64,000 nt of DNA from Kocuria palustris (GCF_016907795.1 NZ_JAFBCR010000001.1:496001-560000), one strand, 5' to 3'; counted from the first letter of the stretch, positions 7,351-16,116 are shown. Notes: generated from the sequence alone by a model not told the origin. Numbers and translations are program-made.

Positions 7351-10300
7351 TCAGCCCTCCAGGCAGGCGGGGCCCAGCAGGACCTTCAGATCGCCGAAGA
7401 ACGCCGGTCCGGCCTCGACCCGGTACTGCGGCGGCAGCTGCCAGACCTGCGTGGCCCGCTGGGTGCCGACCCGAAGCCGGACCTCGGAATCGCCGCGGTG
7501 GCTGCGCAGCACCGAGGCGAGCTCCCCGACGGTCTGCTCGTTGAGCCGGCGCTCCGGCACCGTGATCGTGACCGGACCGGCGTGGCCCTCCGGGTGGATC
7601 TCCGGCAGGGTCAGCTCCATCGCGGACATGGACACGGAGCCGTCGTCGCGCTTCTGCACGCGGCCCTTGATCGAGCAGATCAGGTCCTCGGCCAGCACTC
7701 CCGCGATGGGGGCGTAGACCTTGCCGAAGAACATGATCTCGACGGAGCCGGATCGGTCCTCGAGCTCGATCCGGGCGTAGGCGTTGCCCGAGGACTTGGC
7801 GATCCGGCGCTGGACCGAGGTGATCATGCCGGCGACCGTGACGATCGCCCCGTCCGGCTTGCCGCCGTCCTCGGAGAGCACCTGCTGCACCGAGGTGTCC
7901 GAGTGCTCGGCCAGCGCCTGGTCCAGCCCGCGCAGGGGGTGATCCGAGACGTAGAGCCCGAGCATCTCGCGCTCGAAGGAGAGCATGTCCTTGCGCTCCC
8001 ACTCCGGCAGGTCAGGGACCTCGACCTGCAGCCCCTCGCCCTCCGACTCGGCGGTGTCCCCGCCCATGGCGAAGATGTCGAAGGTGAACTCGCCCTTGGC
8101 CTCGTTCTTCTTCTGGGACACGACGTCGTCGATGGCCTGCTCGTGGACGTCCACGAGCGCCCGGCGGGTGTGCCCGAGCTGATCGAAGGCCCCCGACTTC
8201 ACGAGCGATTCGATCGTTCGCTTATTGCACACCACGAGCTCGACCTTGGAGAGGAAGTCGTTGAAGGACGTGAAGGCCCCCTCCGACGTGCGAGCGCGCA
8301 CGATCGCCTCCACCACGTTGGCGCCCACGTTGCGCACCGCGGCCATGCCGAAGCGGATGTCCTCCCCCACGGGCGTGAAGTTCACGACGGACTCGTTGAC
8401 GTCCGGTGGCAGCACGGTGATGCCCATGCGGCGGCACTCGTTGAGGTAGAGCGCGAGCTTGTCCTTGTCATCGCCCACCGACGTCAGCAGCGCGGCCATG
8501 TACTCGGCCGGGTAGTGCGCCTTGAGGTAGGCCGTCCAGTAGGAGACCAGTCCGTAGGCGGCGGTGTGCGCCTTGTTGAACGCGTAGTCGGAGAACGACT
8601 CGAGGACGTGCCACAGGGTGTCGGCGGCCTCCCGGGAGTACCCGTTCTTCTCCATGCCGCCGAAGAAGAAGTCCTTCTGCTTGTCCAGCTCGGACTTCTT
8701 CTTCTTGCCCATGGCCCGGCGCAGCAGATCCGCCTGGCCCAGGGTGTAGTCGGCGACCTTCTGCGCCACGGCCATGACCTGCTCCTGATACACGATCAGG
8801 CCGTAGGTCAGGTCCAGGATCTCGGCCAGCGGCTCCTCGAGCTCCGGGTGGATCGGGGTGATCTCCTGCTGGCCCGTCTTGCGCAGGGCGTAGTTGATGT
8901 GCGAGTTCACGCCCATGGGGCCGGGGCGGTAGAGCGCCAGCACAGCGGAGATGTCCTCGTACTGGTCCGGGCGCATCATCTTCAGCAGCTGGCGCATGGG
9001 GCCGCCGTCGAGCTGGAAGACGCCCAGCGTGTCACCGCGGGCCAAGAGGTCGTAGGAGGCCTTGTCGTCGAGAGCCAGCCCCTCGAGGTCCAGGACGAAG
9101 CCGTCGCGGTTGTGGGTGATGTTCTCCAGGGCGTCGGAGATGATCGTGAGGTTGCGCAGCCCCAGGAAGTCCATCTTGATCAGCCCGAGCCCCTCGCACG
9201 TGGGGTAGTCGAACTGGGTGATGATCTGCCCGTCCTGCTCGCGGCGCATGAGCGGGATGATGTCGATCAGCGGGTCCGAGGACATGATCACGCCGGCGGC
9301 GTGCACGCCCCACTGGCGCTTGAGCCCCTCGAGGCCCTGGGCCGTCTCGAAGACCTTCTGCGACTCGGGGTCCTCCTGCAGGACCTCTCGCAGCTCGGCG
9401 GCCTCCTCGTAGCGCTTGGCATCCTCGTTGTAGACATCCGCCAGGGAGATGCCCTTGCCCATGATGTCCGGCGGCATGGCCTTGGTGAGCTTCTCGCCCA
9501 TGGAGAACGGGTAGCCCAGCACGCGCGAGGAGTCCTTCAGCGCCTGCTTGGCCTTGATGGTGCCGTAGGTGACGATCATGGCCACGCGCTCGTCGCCGTA
9601 CTTCTCGGTGACGTAGCGGATGACCTCCGGGCGGCGACGATCATCGAAGTCGATGTCGAAGTCCGGCATGGAGACGCGCTCGGGGTTCAGGAAGCGCTCG
9701 AAGATCAGCCCGTGCTCCAGGGGGTTCAGCTCCGTGATGCGCATGGCGTAGGCGACCATGGAGCCTGCGCCGGAGCCGCGCCCCGGACCCACGCGGATCC
9801 CCTGGGCCTTGGCCCAGGTGATGAAGTCGGCCACCACCAGGAAGTACCCGGGGAAGCCCATCTGCAGGATGATCCCCTTCTCGTACTCGGCCTGATCGCG
9901 CACCTCCGAGGGGACGCCGTCCGGGAAGCGGAACTCCAGGCCGCGGTCGACCTCCTTGGCGAACCAGGACTCCTCCGACTCGCCCTCCGGGACCGGGAAG
10001 ACGGGCATGAACTTGCCGACGGTCTCGTCGAACTCGACGTGGCAGCGCTCGGCGATCTCCAGCGTGTTGTCGCAGGCCTCCGGGTAGTCCCGGAACAGAT
10101 CCCGCATCTCCGCGGCCGACTTGAGGTAGAACTCATCGGAATCGAACTTGAAGCGCTTGGGATCGGCCAGCGTGGAGCCGGACTGCACGCACAGCAGGGC
10201 GGCGTGCGCCTTGGCGTCCTCGGCATTCGTGTAGTGGAGGTCGTTCGTGGCGACCAGGGGCAGCTGGAGGTCCTTGGCCAGCTTCATGAGGTCCTGGTGG

Positions 10301-10902
10301 ACGTCCTTCTCGATCCCCAGGCCGTGATCCATGATCTCGCAGTAGAAGTTCTCGGGGCCGAAGATGTCCCGGAACTCGGCGGCGGCGTCGATCGCCTCCT
10401 TGTACTGACCCAGCCGCAGACGGGTCTGGATCTCCCCGGACGGGCAGCCTGTCGTGGCGATCAGGCCCTTGCCGTAGCGGTTGAGCAGATCCCGGTCCAT
10501 GCGGGGCTTGTAGAGCTGGCCCTCCAGGGAGGCGTAGCTCGAGGCCCGAAACAGGTTCTGCATGCCCTCGGTGGTCTCGGCCAGCAGGGTCATGTGGGTG
10601 TAGGAGCCGGCACCGGAGACGTCGTTGCGGCCGCCGTCGGCGAACTTCACGCGCGTGCGATCGGCGCGTGCCGTGCCCGGGGTCAGGTACGCCTCCACGC
10701 CGATGATCGGCTTGATCCCGGCCTTGTTCGCCCGCGACCAGAAGTCGTAGGCGCCGAAGACGAAGCCGTGGTCGGTCGTGGCCAGCGAGTCCATCCCCTG
10801 GGCGTGGCAGGCCTCGAACAGATCGTCGAGTCTAGCGGCGCCGTCGAGCATGGAGTACTCGGTGTGCACGTGCAGATGCGTGAATCCCTTGCCCTGAGTC
10901 AT
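7351..10902 (-). CDS. dnaE: DNA polymerase III alpha subunit
   Basis: This is the replicative polymerase catalytic subunit, 1183 residues. It opens with a PHP domain (HLHVHTEYSML, 9-19), which carries proofreading activity in actinobacterial DnaE1. The polymerase core includes PDFDIDFDD near 414 with catalytic aspartates, and GPGRGSGAGSMVAYAMRI just before it. The tau-binding and helix-hairpin-helix region follows, then an OB fold (VTVAGMITSVQRR) near the C-terminus. The frame extends to an ATG at 10947, but TAGGAT lies seven bases before the ATG at 10902, which also fits the family's short N-terminus. hisD follows after 54 bases. Confidence 0.95.
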   Translation of the reverse strand: MTQGKGFTHLHVHTEYSMLDGAARLDDLFEACHAQGMDSLATTDHGFVFGAYDFWSRANKAGIKPIIGVEAYLTPGTARADRTRVKFADGGRNDVSGAGSYTHMTLLAETTEGMQNLFRASSYASLEGQLYKPRMDRDLLNRYGKGLIATTGCPSGEIQTRLRLGQYKEAIDAAAEFRDIFGPENFYCEIMDHGLGIEKDVHQDLMKLAKDLQLPLVATNDLHYTNAEDAKAHAALLCVQSGSTLADPKRFKFDSDEFYLKSAAEMRDLFRDYPEACDNTLEIAERCHVEFDETVGKFMPVFPVPEGESEESWFAKEVDRGLEFRFPDGVPSEVRDQAEYEKGIILQMGFPGYFLVVADFITWAKAQGIRVGPGRGSGAGSMVAYAMRITELNPLEHGLIFERFLNPERVSMPDFDIDFDDRRRPEVIRYVTEKYGDERVAMIVTYGTIKAKQALKDSSRVLGYPFSMGEKLTKAMPPDIMGKGISLADVYNEDAKRYEEAAELREVLQEDPESQKVFETAQGLEGLKRQWGVHAAGVIMSSDPLIDIIPLMRREQDGQIITQFDYPTCEGLGLIKMDFLGLRNLTIISDALENITHNRDGFVLDLEGLALDDKASYDLLARGDTLGVFQLDGGPMRQLLKMMRPDQYEDISAVLALYRPGPMGVNSHINYALRKTGQQEITPIHPELEEPLAEILDLTYGLIVYQEQVMAVAQKVADYTLGQADLLRRAMGKKKKSELDKQKDFFFGGMEKNGYSREAADTLWHVLESFSDYAFNKAHTAAYGLVSYWTAYLKAHYPAEYMAALLTSVGDDKDKLALYLNECRRMGITVLPPDVNESVVNFTPVGEDIRFGMAAVRNVGANVVEAIVRARTSEGAFTSFNDFLSKVELVVCNKRTIESLVKSGAFDQLGHTRRALVDVHEQAIDDVVSQKKNEAKGEFTFDIFAMGGDTAESEGEGLQVEVPDLPEWERKDMLSFEREMLGLYVSDHPLRGLDQALAEHSDTSVQQVLSEDGGKPDGAIVTVAGMITSVQRRIAKSSGNAYARIELEDRSGSVEIMFFGKVYAPIAGVLAEDLICSIKGRVQKRDDGSVSMSAMELTLPEIHPEGHAGPVTITVPERRLNEQTVGELASVLRSHRGDSEVRLRVGTQRATQVWQLPPQYRVEAGPAFFGDLKVLLGPACLEG

Positions 10903-10915
10903 CGCGAGGATCCTA
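10903..10915 (-). promoter_or_regulatory. dnaE leaderless promoter
   Basis: TAGGAT (10915-10910) lies seven bases before the ATG at 10902-10900. There is no separate Shine-Dalgarno sequence. Confidence 0.5.
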
Positions 10916-11027
10916 TCCGCAGCCTCCGACGCGACAGGGGCCGACACCGGTGCCGCTGATCACGCACCCCTCGTGCGGCGCCGCCCCGGACGACGACGGC
11001 CCCGCCGAGGCAGGAGGCCAGCAGGCC

Positions 11028-11987
11028 TCAGCGCGGTCCGCCGTCGCGCAGGGTCTCCAGCGCCCAGCTCAGATCCGCGGGAGGCTCGGACGTGAACGTG
11101 ACCCGCCCCCCCGTCCCCGGGTGCTCGAAGCCCAGACGGTGCGCGTGCAGCCACTGGCGGGTCAGGCCCAGGCCCGCCGACAGGGCGGGATCGGCGCCGT
11201 AGGTGAGGTCCCCGGCGCAGGGGTGCTTCAGGGCGCTGAAGTGCACGCGGATCTGGTGCGTGCGCCCCGTCTCCAGGTGGACCTCCAGCAGCGTGGCGCG
11301 CCCGAAGGACTCCAGCGTCTCGTAGTGGGTCACGGAATCGCGCCCGCCCTCGATCACCGCGAAGCGCCACTCGTAGTCGGGGTGCCGGGCGATCGGCGCC
11401 TCGATCGTGCCCCTCATGGGATCGGGCATGCCCTGCACGACCGTGTGGTAGATCTTCTCGACCGTGCGCTCCTTGAACGCCCGCTTCAGCGCCGCGTACG
11501 CCCGCTCGGAGCGGGCTACGACCATGAGACCTGAGGTCCCCACGTCCAGGCGATGGACGATGCCCTGGCGCTCTGCCGCCCCGGAGGTGCTCACGGTGAT
11601 CCCGGCGCCGGCCAGGGCGCTGAGCACAGTGGGGCCGGACCATCCCGGCGACGGATGCGCGGCGACGCCTGCGGGCTTGTCGATCACCACGATGTCGTCG
11701 TCCGCGTGGATCACGGAGAAGCCGTCGACGGTCTCCGGCACGATCACCGACAGGTCGATCTCCTCGGGCATGAGGACGTGCACCGCAGCTCCCTGAGCGA
11801 GCTTGCGGGACTTGGCGATCGGCGCGCCGTCGACCTCGACCTCCTGGGCCTCGAAGAGCCTGCCGGTCGCGGTGCGCGACAGCCCGCTGAGCTGGGCCAC
11901 GATCGCATCTGCCCGGGCACCGGCCAGCTCCGCCGGGACCTGCAGCTCACGCGACTCGCGCTGCGGGGACTGAGACGCCGCGCTCAT
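11028..11987 (-). CDS. RluD-family 23S rRNA pseudouridine synthase
   Basis: The 319-residue protein has an N-terminal S4 RNA-binding domain (about 15-80) and a RluA-type catalytic domain with HRLD at 145-148, where Asp148 is the nucleophile. It also has the family's GRTHQIRVH motif. It probably modifies uridines in 23S rRNA, as RluD does at positions 1911/1915/1917, though the exact target cannot be read from sequence. Its ATG overlaps the lspA stop by four bases (ATGA). lspA-rluD coupling is common in Gram-positive bacteria. Confidence 0.92.
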   Translation of the reverse strand: MSAASQSPQRESRELQVPAELAGARADAIVAQLSGLSRTATGRLFEAQEVEVDGAPIAKSRKLAQGAAVHVLMPEEIDLSVIVPETVDGFSVIHADDDIVVIDKPAGVAAHPSPGWSGPTVLSALAGAGITVSTSGAAERQGIVHRLDVGTSGLMVVARSERAYAALKRAFKERTVEKIYHTVVQGMPDPMRGTIEAPIARHPDYEWRFAVIEGGRDSVTHYETLESFGRATLLEVHLETGRTHQIRVHFSALKHPCAGDLTYGADPALSAGLGLTRQWLHAHRLGFEHPGTGGRVTFTSEPPADLSWALETLRDGGPR

Positions 11988-12646
11988 CGGGCAGCCCCCT
12001 CACTGGAGGCATCGCCGCCGGAGGAGTCGTGGTCGACGACGCAATTCTGAGCTGAGCCGGTTCGGGGAGCTTCGGCGGATCCCGTGCCCTCGGTCCCGGG
12101 GCGATCGCGCCCGGAGCGGGTGCCGTCGGGCTCGCGGCCGAAGAGGATCAGCGCCGCAGTCAGGATGACGCCCACGACCACGCCGGAGTCGGCGACGTTG
12201 AACACCGCGAAGCCCTGGACGTGGATGAAGTCGACCACGTGCCCGTTGGGGAACCCGGGCCAGCGCAGCAGCCGATCCGTGAGGTTGCCGGCGGCGCCCC
12301 CGAGCACCAGGCCGAGGCTCACCGCCCAGACCAGCGAGCGGACTCGCGGCAGATAGATCAGGATGCCGATCGAGACGATCGCCATGATCGCCGTGAACAC
12401 CCAGGTGAAGCCCTCGCCCATGGAGAAGGCGGCACCCGGGTTGAGGATGTAGTGCCACTGCAGCAGCCCGTCGATCACGGGGATCTGCTGGCCAAGCGTC
12501 ATTGTCCGCTCCACGAGCGCCTTGGTCCCCTGATCCAGCCCGTAGACCGCAGCGGCGCACAGCAGCGCCAGGATCAGCGCAGCCCCCCGGCCCCGCGTTC
12601 GTGCGGCGGTGCTGCGTGGGCGCTGCCCAGAGGCGGGTGAGGACAT
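11984..12646 (-). CDS. lspA: Lipoprotein signal peptidase II
   Basis: LspA cleaves signal peptides of diacylated prolipoproteins in the membrane. Four hydrophobic segments are visible (about 22-36, 80-99, 103-119 and 148-170). The catalytic aspartates lie in GNLTDR (Asp124) and FNVADS (Asp153). At 220 residues it exceeds the usual 160-200 because of a polar C-terminal tail of about 50 residues after ALILFGREPDG. The ATG at 12646 has no clear Shine-Dalgarno sequence. It overlaps the pseudouridine synthase gene by four bases. Confidence 0.93.
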   Translation of the reverse strand: MSSPASGQRPRSTAARTRGRGAALILALLCAAAVYGLDQGTKALVERTMTLGQQIPVIDGLLQWHYILNPGAAFSMGEGFTWVFTAIMAIVSIGILIYLPRVRSLVWAVSLGLVLGGAAGNLTDRLLRWPGFPNGHVVDFIHVQGFAVFNVADSGVVVGVILTAALILFGREPDGTRSGRDRPGTEGTGSAEAPRTGSAQNCVVDHDSSGGDASSEGAAR

Positions 12647-12719
12647 GGGTTGTGCACCGGGCTCTCTCGCGGGAGGCGGATCGGGGACGGTCCGGGGTCA
12701 GCCGGACGGGTACGACGAC

Positions 12720-12770
12720 GAGCAGACGCCGCGCACCATCCCCGTGCGGGGAGGTGCGCGGCGTCTGCTC
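12720..12770 (-). terminator. divIVA terminator
   Basis: A perfect 18-base-pair stem (12720-12737 with 12753-12770), with TCCCC/GGGGA pairing further inside it, lies four bases after the divIVA stop codon. Confidence 0.8.
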
Positions 12771-12773
12771 GGA

Positions 12774-13439
12774 TCAGCGCAGGTCGGAGGAGGACTCGGG
12801 GGCCAGCGACGGGGCGGTCCTGATCTCCTCGAGCTGCCCGCCGATGAACTCGGCCAGACGCTCGCGGTAGGACGACTCGAAGCTGCGCAGGTCCGAGACC
12901 TTGACCTCGAGATCGCGGCGCTCCTCCTCCAGGGAGGAGAGGACCTGGGACTTGGTGGTCTCGGCCTCCGAGACGAGCTCGTCGGCGCGGGTGCGGCCCT
13001 CGTCGATCAGACGATCGCGCTCGGCGCGACCCTCGCTGACGTACTGGTCGTGCAGCTTCTGGGCCATGGCGAGCACGCCGGCCGCGCTCTCGGCCGGGGC
13101 GACGTAGGAATCCTCAGCGGGCTGGGCAGCAGCCGGGGCCGCAGCGTCGCCGGGGGCCTCGGGCTGCTCGGCGACCGGAGCGCTGACGGGCTCGACGGTC
13201 TCCTGCTCCTGCGCGGAGTCCTGAGCCGAGACGGCGCTCGAGGTCTCAGCCTCCGATGCGGCCGTCGGGGCGTCCGCACCTTCCAGGCGCTCGCGCAGCT
13301 CGGCGTTCTCCTGATTCAGCCGACGAAGCTCGACGACGATCTCGTCCAGGAAGTCATCGACCTCGTCCTGGTCGTAGCCCTCGCGGAACTTGGTCGGCTG
13401 GAAACGCTTGTTGATGACGTCTTCCGGGGTCAGAGCCAT
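12774..13439 (-). CDS. divIVA: DivIVA / Wag31 polar growth and septum scaffold
   Basis: DivIVA marks curved membrane at septa and poles and recruits cell-wall machinery. The 221-residue protein starts MALTPEDVINKRFQPTKFREGYDQDEVDDFLDEIV, the conserved membrane-binding N-terminus and first coiled coil. A second coiled coil (about 125-205) follows an Ala/Pro/Glu-rich linker. GAGGAGAGG precedes the ATG. It ends the division cluster (sepF-yggT-divIVA), as in other actinobacteria, and has its own strong terminator. Confidence 0.94.
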   Translation of the reverse strand: MALTPEDVINKRFQPTKFREGYDQDEVDDFLDEIVVELRRLNQENAELRERLEGADAPTAASEAETSSAVSAQDSAQEQETVEPVSAPVAEQPEAPGDAAAPAAAQPAEDSYVAPAESAAGVLAMAQKLHDQYVSEGRAERDRLIDEGRTRADELVSEAETTKSQVLSSLEEERRDLEVKVSDLRSFESSYRERLAEFIGGQLEEIRTAPSLAPESSSDLR

Positions 13440-13725
13440 GGAATCTGCCTCTCCTCATAGCAATGGGGTCGAGTTCCGCCGCACGAGCCGGGGAACCCGC
13501 TTTCGGACAACGAGATCCGCGGGTCCGGTACCTGCTAGCCCTGCAGGACATGCCTCAGCGCGACGTGCCCCGACACTGGGGGCCTTCGACGGATCAGACT
13601 ACATGCTCGGCAGGGCCCGGAGACTGGTGGACCCGTCCACGGTTGTGATTGTGGCCCAACTGTCAGCTGAGCCCGAGCTGCGGCCTATCTGAGCGCACTC
13701 GAGCGGCGACGCGAACCGGATGCTC
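13440..13725. other. yggT-divIVA intergenic region (286 bases)
   Basis: No gene is seen. On the minus strand TGTAGTCT (-10 TAGTCT at 13601-13596, with an upstream TG) could start a divIVA transcript with a leader of about 150 bases. No matching -35 was found. Confidence 0.35.
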
Positions 13726-14022
13726 TCAGGCCGACACCAGCAGGGAGATGCAGACGCTCTCGAGGATGACCAGCCCGAAGATGAGGATCATCGACGACAG
13801 ATCCAGGGCGATCCCGCCGAGGCGCAGCGGCGGGATCAGCCGCCGCAGCGGGTTCAGGATCGGATCCGTCACGGCGTAGATGCTCGAGGCCAGCACCAGG
13901 GAAGCCCCCTGGGGGCGCCATCCGCGCGCGAAGGACTGGATCATGTCCACGGCGAACCTGCCGAGCACGACCAGGATCAGGACATGCACCAGCAGGTAGA
14001 GGATCGCGAAGACGACCGTCAT
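13726..14022 (-). CDS. YggT-family membrane protein
   Basis: The 98-residue protein has two hydrophobic segments (about 4-24 and 72-95) around the family's DPILNPLRRLIPPLRLGGIALDLS stretch. The biochemical role of YggT is not settled; its position between sepF and divIVA links it to division. It starts five bases after the sepF stop, so the two are probably translated together. Confidence 0.9.
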   Translation of the reverse strand: MTVVFAILYLLVHVLILVVLGRFAVDMIQSFARGWRPQGASLVLASSIYAVTDPILNPLRRLIPPLRLGGIALDLSSMILIFGLVILESVCISLLVSA

Positions 14023-14027
14023 GGCGC

Positions 14028-14669
14028 TCAGGCCTCTGCGGCGTCGAGGTCCTCGTCCGGGCCGACCGAGGAGTCGACGACCTCGACGTAGGACGGGGTG
14101 AGCAGGAACACCGTGGCGGTCACGCGCTCGATCGATCCGTGAAGGGCGTAGACCAGCCCGGCGGCGAAGTCCACGAGGCGCTTGGCCTCGGCCTCGGCCA
14201 GATCGCTCAGGTCCATGATGACGGGAGTGCCGTCGCGGAAGGACTCGCCCACCGACTTCGCGTCGTTGTAGGAGCGCGGGTGGACGGTGGTGATGGTGCG
14301 CATGTCGTCTGCATCCTCTCGGGATGTCGAGGGGGCACGCTTGATCGGCGTGACGGGGGCTCGGTACTCGGAGTCACGGCGATGCTCGCGCGCGGGCCGG
14401 GTGCGCGACTGCTCGGCACCGCGGCGCTGCGACGCGGACTCGCCGTCGCGGGGACCGCGATCGGCGGGCTCGCCGCGACCATCGGATCCGCGGTCCTCGG
14501 ACGCGCGGCGGGGGCCGTCGTCCAGGGAGGGGCGGTCCTCGCGCGGCTGCGCCGGGGCGGAACGGCGCTCGGGCCGCTGCGGGGCGGGCGATCGGTCGTA
14601 GTCCTCGTCGTGGCCCTCGGGCTCGGCCAGGCCCAGACGGATCATGGCTCGGCGCATCGACTGGCTCAC
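14028..14669 (-). CDS. sepF: SepF, FtsZ membrane anchor
   Basis: SepF tethers FtsZ to the membrane and aligns protofilaments. It starts with the amphipathic helix [12 protein letters not shown] long charged linker (about 20-115) follows, and the DUF552 fold ends the protein ([20 protein letters not shown], then [21 protein letters not shown]). The start is GTG at 14669 with AGGAGGG upstream. At 213 residues it is longer than typical because of the Arg/Asp/Ser linker. Its partner, the FtsZ C-terminal peptide, is encoded about 3 kb upstream across the insertion sequence. Confidence 0.93.
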   Translation of the reverse strand: MSQSMRRAMIRLGLAEPEGHDEDYDRSPAPQRPERRSAPAQPREDRPSLDDGPRRASEDRGSDGRGEPADRGPRDGESASQRRGAEQSRTRPAREHRRDSEYRAPVTPIKRAPSTSREDADDMRTITTVHPRSYNDAKSVGESFRDGTPVIMDLSDLAEAEAKRLVDFAAGLVYALHGSIERVTATVFLLTPSYVEVVDSSVGPDEDLDAAEA

Positions 14670-14689
14670 GCGCGACCCTCCTCGCTCTG

Positions 14690-14709
14690 ATCTGCACCGC
14701 GGTGCAGAT
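14690..14709. promoter_or_regulatory. 20-base perfect palindrome in the sepF leader
   Basis: ATCTGCACCGCGGTGCAGAT is a perfect palindrome 20 bases before the sepF start. It could be an operator for a dimeric regulator or, as RNA, a hairpin that affects access to the sepF ribosome site. The regulator is unknown. Confidence 0.5.
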
Positions 14710-14944
14710 GATGGTCTTCGACTCCGACCGTCCCGGCGGTCCGCATCGGCAGGGCGCGGTTCGCGTCCTGCGGCGGGCTCGGCCCGATGCCGCCGGACCC
14801 GGAAGGATCAGCGGCGGGGAGGTCGACCGCCAGGCTACCCGACTCCCCTGCAGCGCCACGTCAGACGTGCCGATCGGATGCCCGGAGTGCGACCCAGGAC
14901 ACGGCCAGCGCCGCCCAGCGCGGCGAGGCTGCGTTCAGCCTGGC

Positions 14945-15661
14945 TCAGGACACGGGGACGACGATGCCGGCGATCCGGCCGCTGGAGGGATCGCGGCGAT
15001 GGGAGGACAGTCCCTCGTTCTCGAGCGTGCAGCGCGGGCTGTCCTCGGCCACGACCTCGACCTGCACTCCGAGCGGCTCCAGCTGGCGCGCAGCAGCGCC
15101 GGGCAGGTCGAGCCCCGGGGTGCCCCAGCGGGTCGTGGTGCGGATGCCGGGAAGGCTCTGCTCCGACTCCTCGGCCATCTGCTCGGGCACCTCATAGCAC
15201 TGCGCGCACACGCACGGGCCGATCTGCGCGCTGATGCGCCGGGCCCCGCGCGCGCGCAGAGCCTCGACGACCGCCGGAAGGACGCCGTCGAGCAGCCCGC
15301 GCCGACCCGCATGGGCGACGGCGGTCAACGGCGCGGCGCCGGCGCGCCCGGGCTCGCCGACCAGCACCACGGGCACGCAGTCGGCGACCATGACGGCGAG
15401 CGGGCGTCCTGCGGCGGAGACCGCGGCGTCGCCGGTGCAGACCTCGCCCGGGGCCGCCGCATCGGCATCGACCACGTGGGTGCCGTGCACCTGATCCAGA
15501 TAGAGCACGGAGGCGGGATCCACGCCGAGATCGATGGCCGCGCGGTCACGACGAGCGCGCACCGCCTGGGGGTCGTCGGGGACATGAAGGCCCAGATTGC
15601 CGAGGTCCCTGTCGGTGAACACGGTGCGGATGCCGAGGCGCTGAGACGAATGCCAGTACAT
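14945..15661 (-). CDS. pgeF: PgeF/YfiH-family peptidoglycan editing factor
   Basis: Members of this family (formerly laccase-domain YfiH) act on wrongly built muropeptide precursors; some have been assigned purine-nucleoside activity. The 238-residue protein has the His/Cys zinc site in LDQVHGTHVV, VADCVPVVL, AVAHAGRRGLLDG and IGPCVCAQCYEV. The frame is open to 15853, but the ATG at 15661 lies seven bases after TAGGGT and starts MYWHSSQRLGIRTVFTDR, the usual family start. The gene normally sits right after ftsZ; here an insertion sequence separates them. Confidence 0.9.
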   Translation of the reverse strand: MYWHSSQRLGIRTVFTDRDLGNLGLHVPDDPQAVRARRDRAAIDLGVDPASVLYLDQVHGTHVVDADAAAPGEVCTGDAAVSAAGRPLAVMVADCVPVVLVGEPGRAGAAPLTAVAHAGRRGLLDGVLPAVVEALRARGARRISAQIGPCVCAQCYEVPEQMAEESEQSLPGIRTTTRWGTPGLDLPGAAARQLEPLGVQVEVVAEDSPRCTLENEGLSSHRRDPSSGRIAGIVVPVS

Positions 15662-15674
15662 AGGCCCGACCCTA
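15662..15674 (-). promoter_or_regulatory. pgeF leaderless promoter
   Basis: TAGGGT (15674-15669) is seven bases before the ATG at 15661. This gives pgeF its own promoter on the near side of the insertion sequence. Confidence 0.5.
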
Positions 15675-15862
15675 ATCGCACGCACCTGACGACACGGTGG
15701 ACACCGAGTGGCCGCTTCGTCACAGCAGCGAGAGCTCGACCCCGCTGCGCCCATGCCGCTCGACGGCAGAGGGAACACCAGAACGCCACTTGACGGGCGG
15801 CGGCATCTCCCGCAGAGGTCCGGCGGCTGTTTCGCGGAGCCCAAGTGCCACAAGTGGCCGAG
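15675..15862. other. Host sequence between pgeF and the insertion sequence
   Basis: No gene is recognised. GCCACAAGTGGC (15847-15858) is a short palindrome beside the insertion point, and CCACTTG (15786-15792) pairs with CAAGTGG (15851-15857). Confidence 0.4.
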
Positions 15863-15885
15863 CCCCCGTTACCTTTTCGGCGGCG

Positions 15886-16070
15886 CCTGGATCGTCCAGG
15901 ATGAGCAGGTGCCGGCCAGCCGGTCCTCGGCATGATCGTTGCCCCCAGTCGTCCATGATCCGGGGGGTGTTGTCACCGAGGACCGGTCTGGTGATCACGG
16001 ATCGCTGATAGAGGCGGGGTCCCCCTCACGAGGGTCTTTGTAACGTGGATGCCGAGCGTGATCACCACAG
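15886..16070 (+). ncRNA. Predicted IS110 bridge RNA
   Basis: Upstream of the transposase lie three nested structures in order. The first is a 6-base-pair hairpin (15886-15891 with 15895-15900). The second is a perfect 11-base-pair stem (15920-15930 with 15976-15986) enclosing an internal loop and a CCCCC/GGGGG hairpin. The third is another perfect 11-base-pair stem (15989-15999 with 16057-16067), again with an internal loop and an apical hairpin (16023-16034). Hairpin, target loop, donor loop over about 185 bases matches the published IS621 bridge RNA plan. In the second loop ATAGAGGC (16008-16015) repeats the right end and GTAACG (16040-16045) complements the left end. The RNA ends are estimated. 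Confidence 0.72.
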
Positions 16071-16116
16071 GGCTGGCCAGCACACCCATGGCCCGACCAG
16101 CCCAGGAGCAACCGCC

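Noticed and set aside
5902-10959. A 1685-codon open frame on the plus strand opposite hisD and dnaE
   Set aside because: It is a shadow frame caused by extreme GC content; its translation is low in family motifs, and both hisD and dnaE on the other strand are unmistakable.
15931-15960. Direct repeat CATGATC (15931 and 15954) within the IS 5' end
   Set aside because: Seven bases, two copies, both inside the predicted target loop; not a target-site duplication or array.
15697-16008. Small open frames in the IS 5' end
   Set aside because: They cross the perfect stems of the predicted bridge RNA and show no protein-like features.
16045-16116. Upstream extension of the transposase to an earlier ATG at 16045
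   Set aside because: The ATG at 16117 has a good AGGAG site and starts the family sequence; the extension would translate the 3' side of the donor loop.
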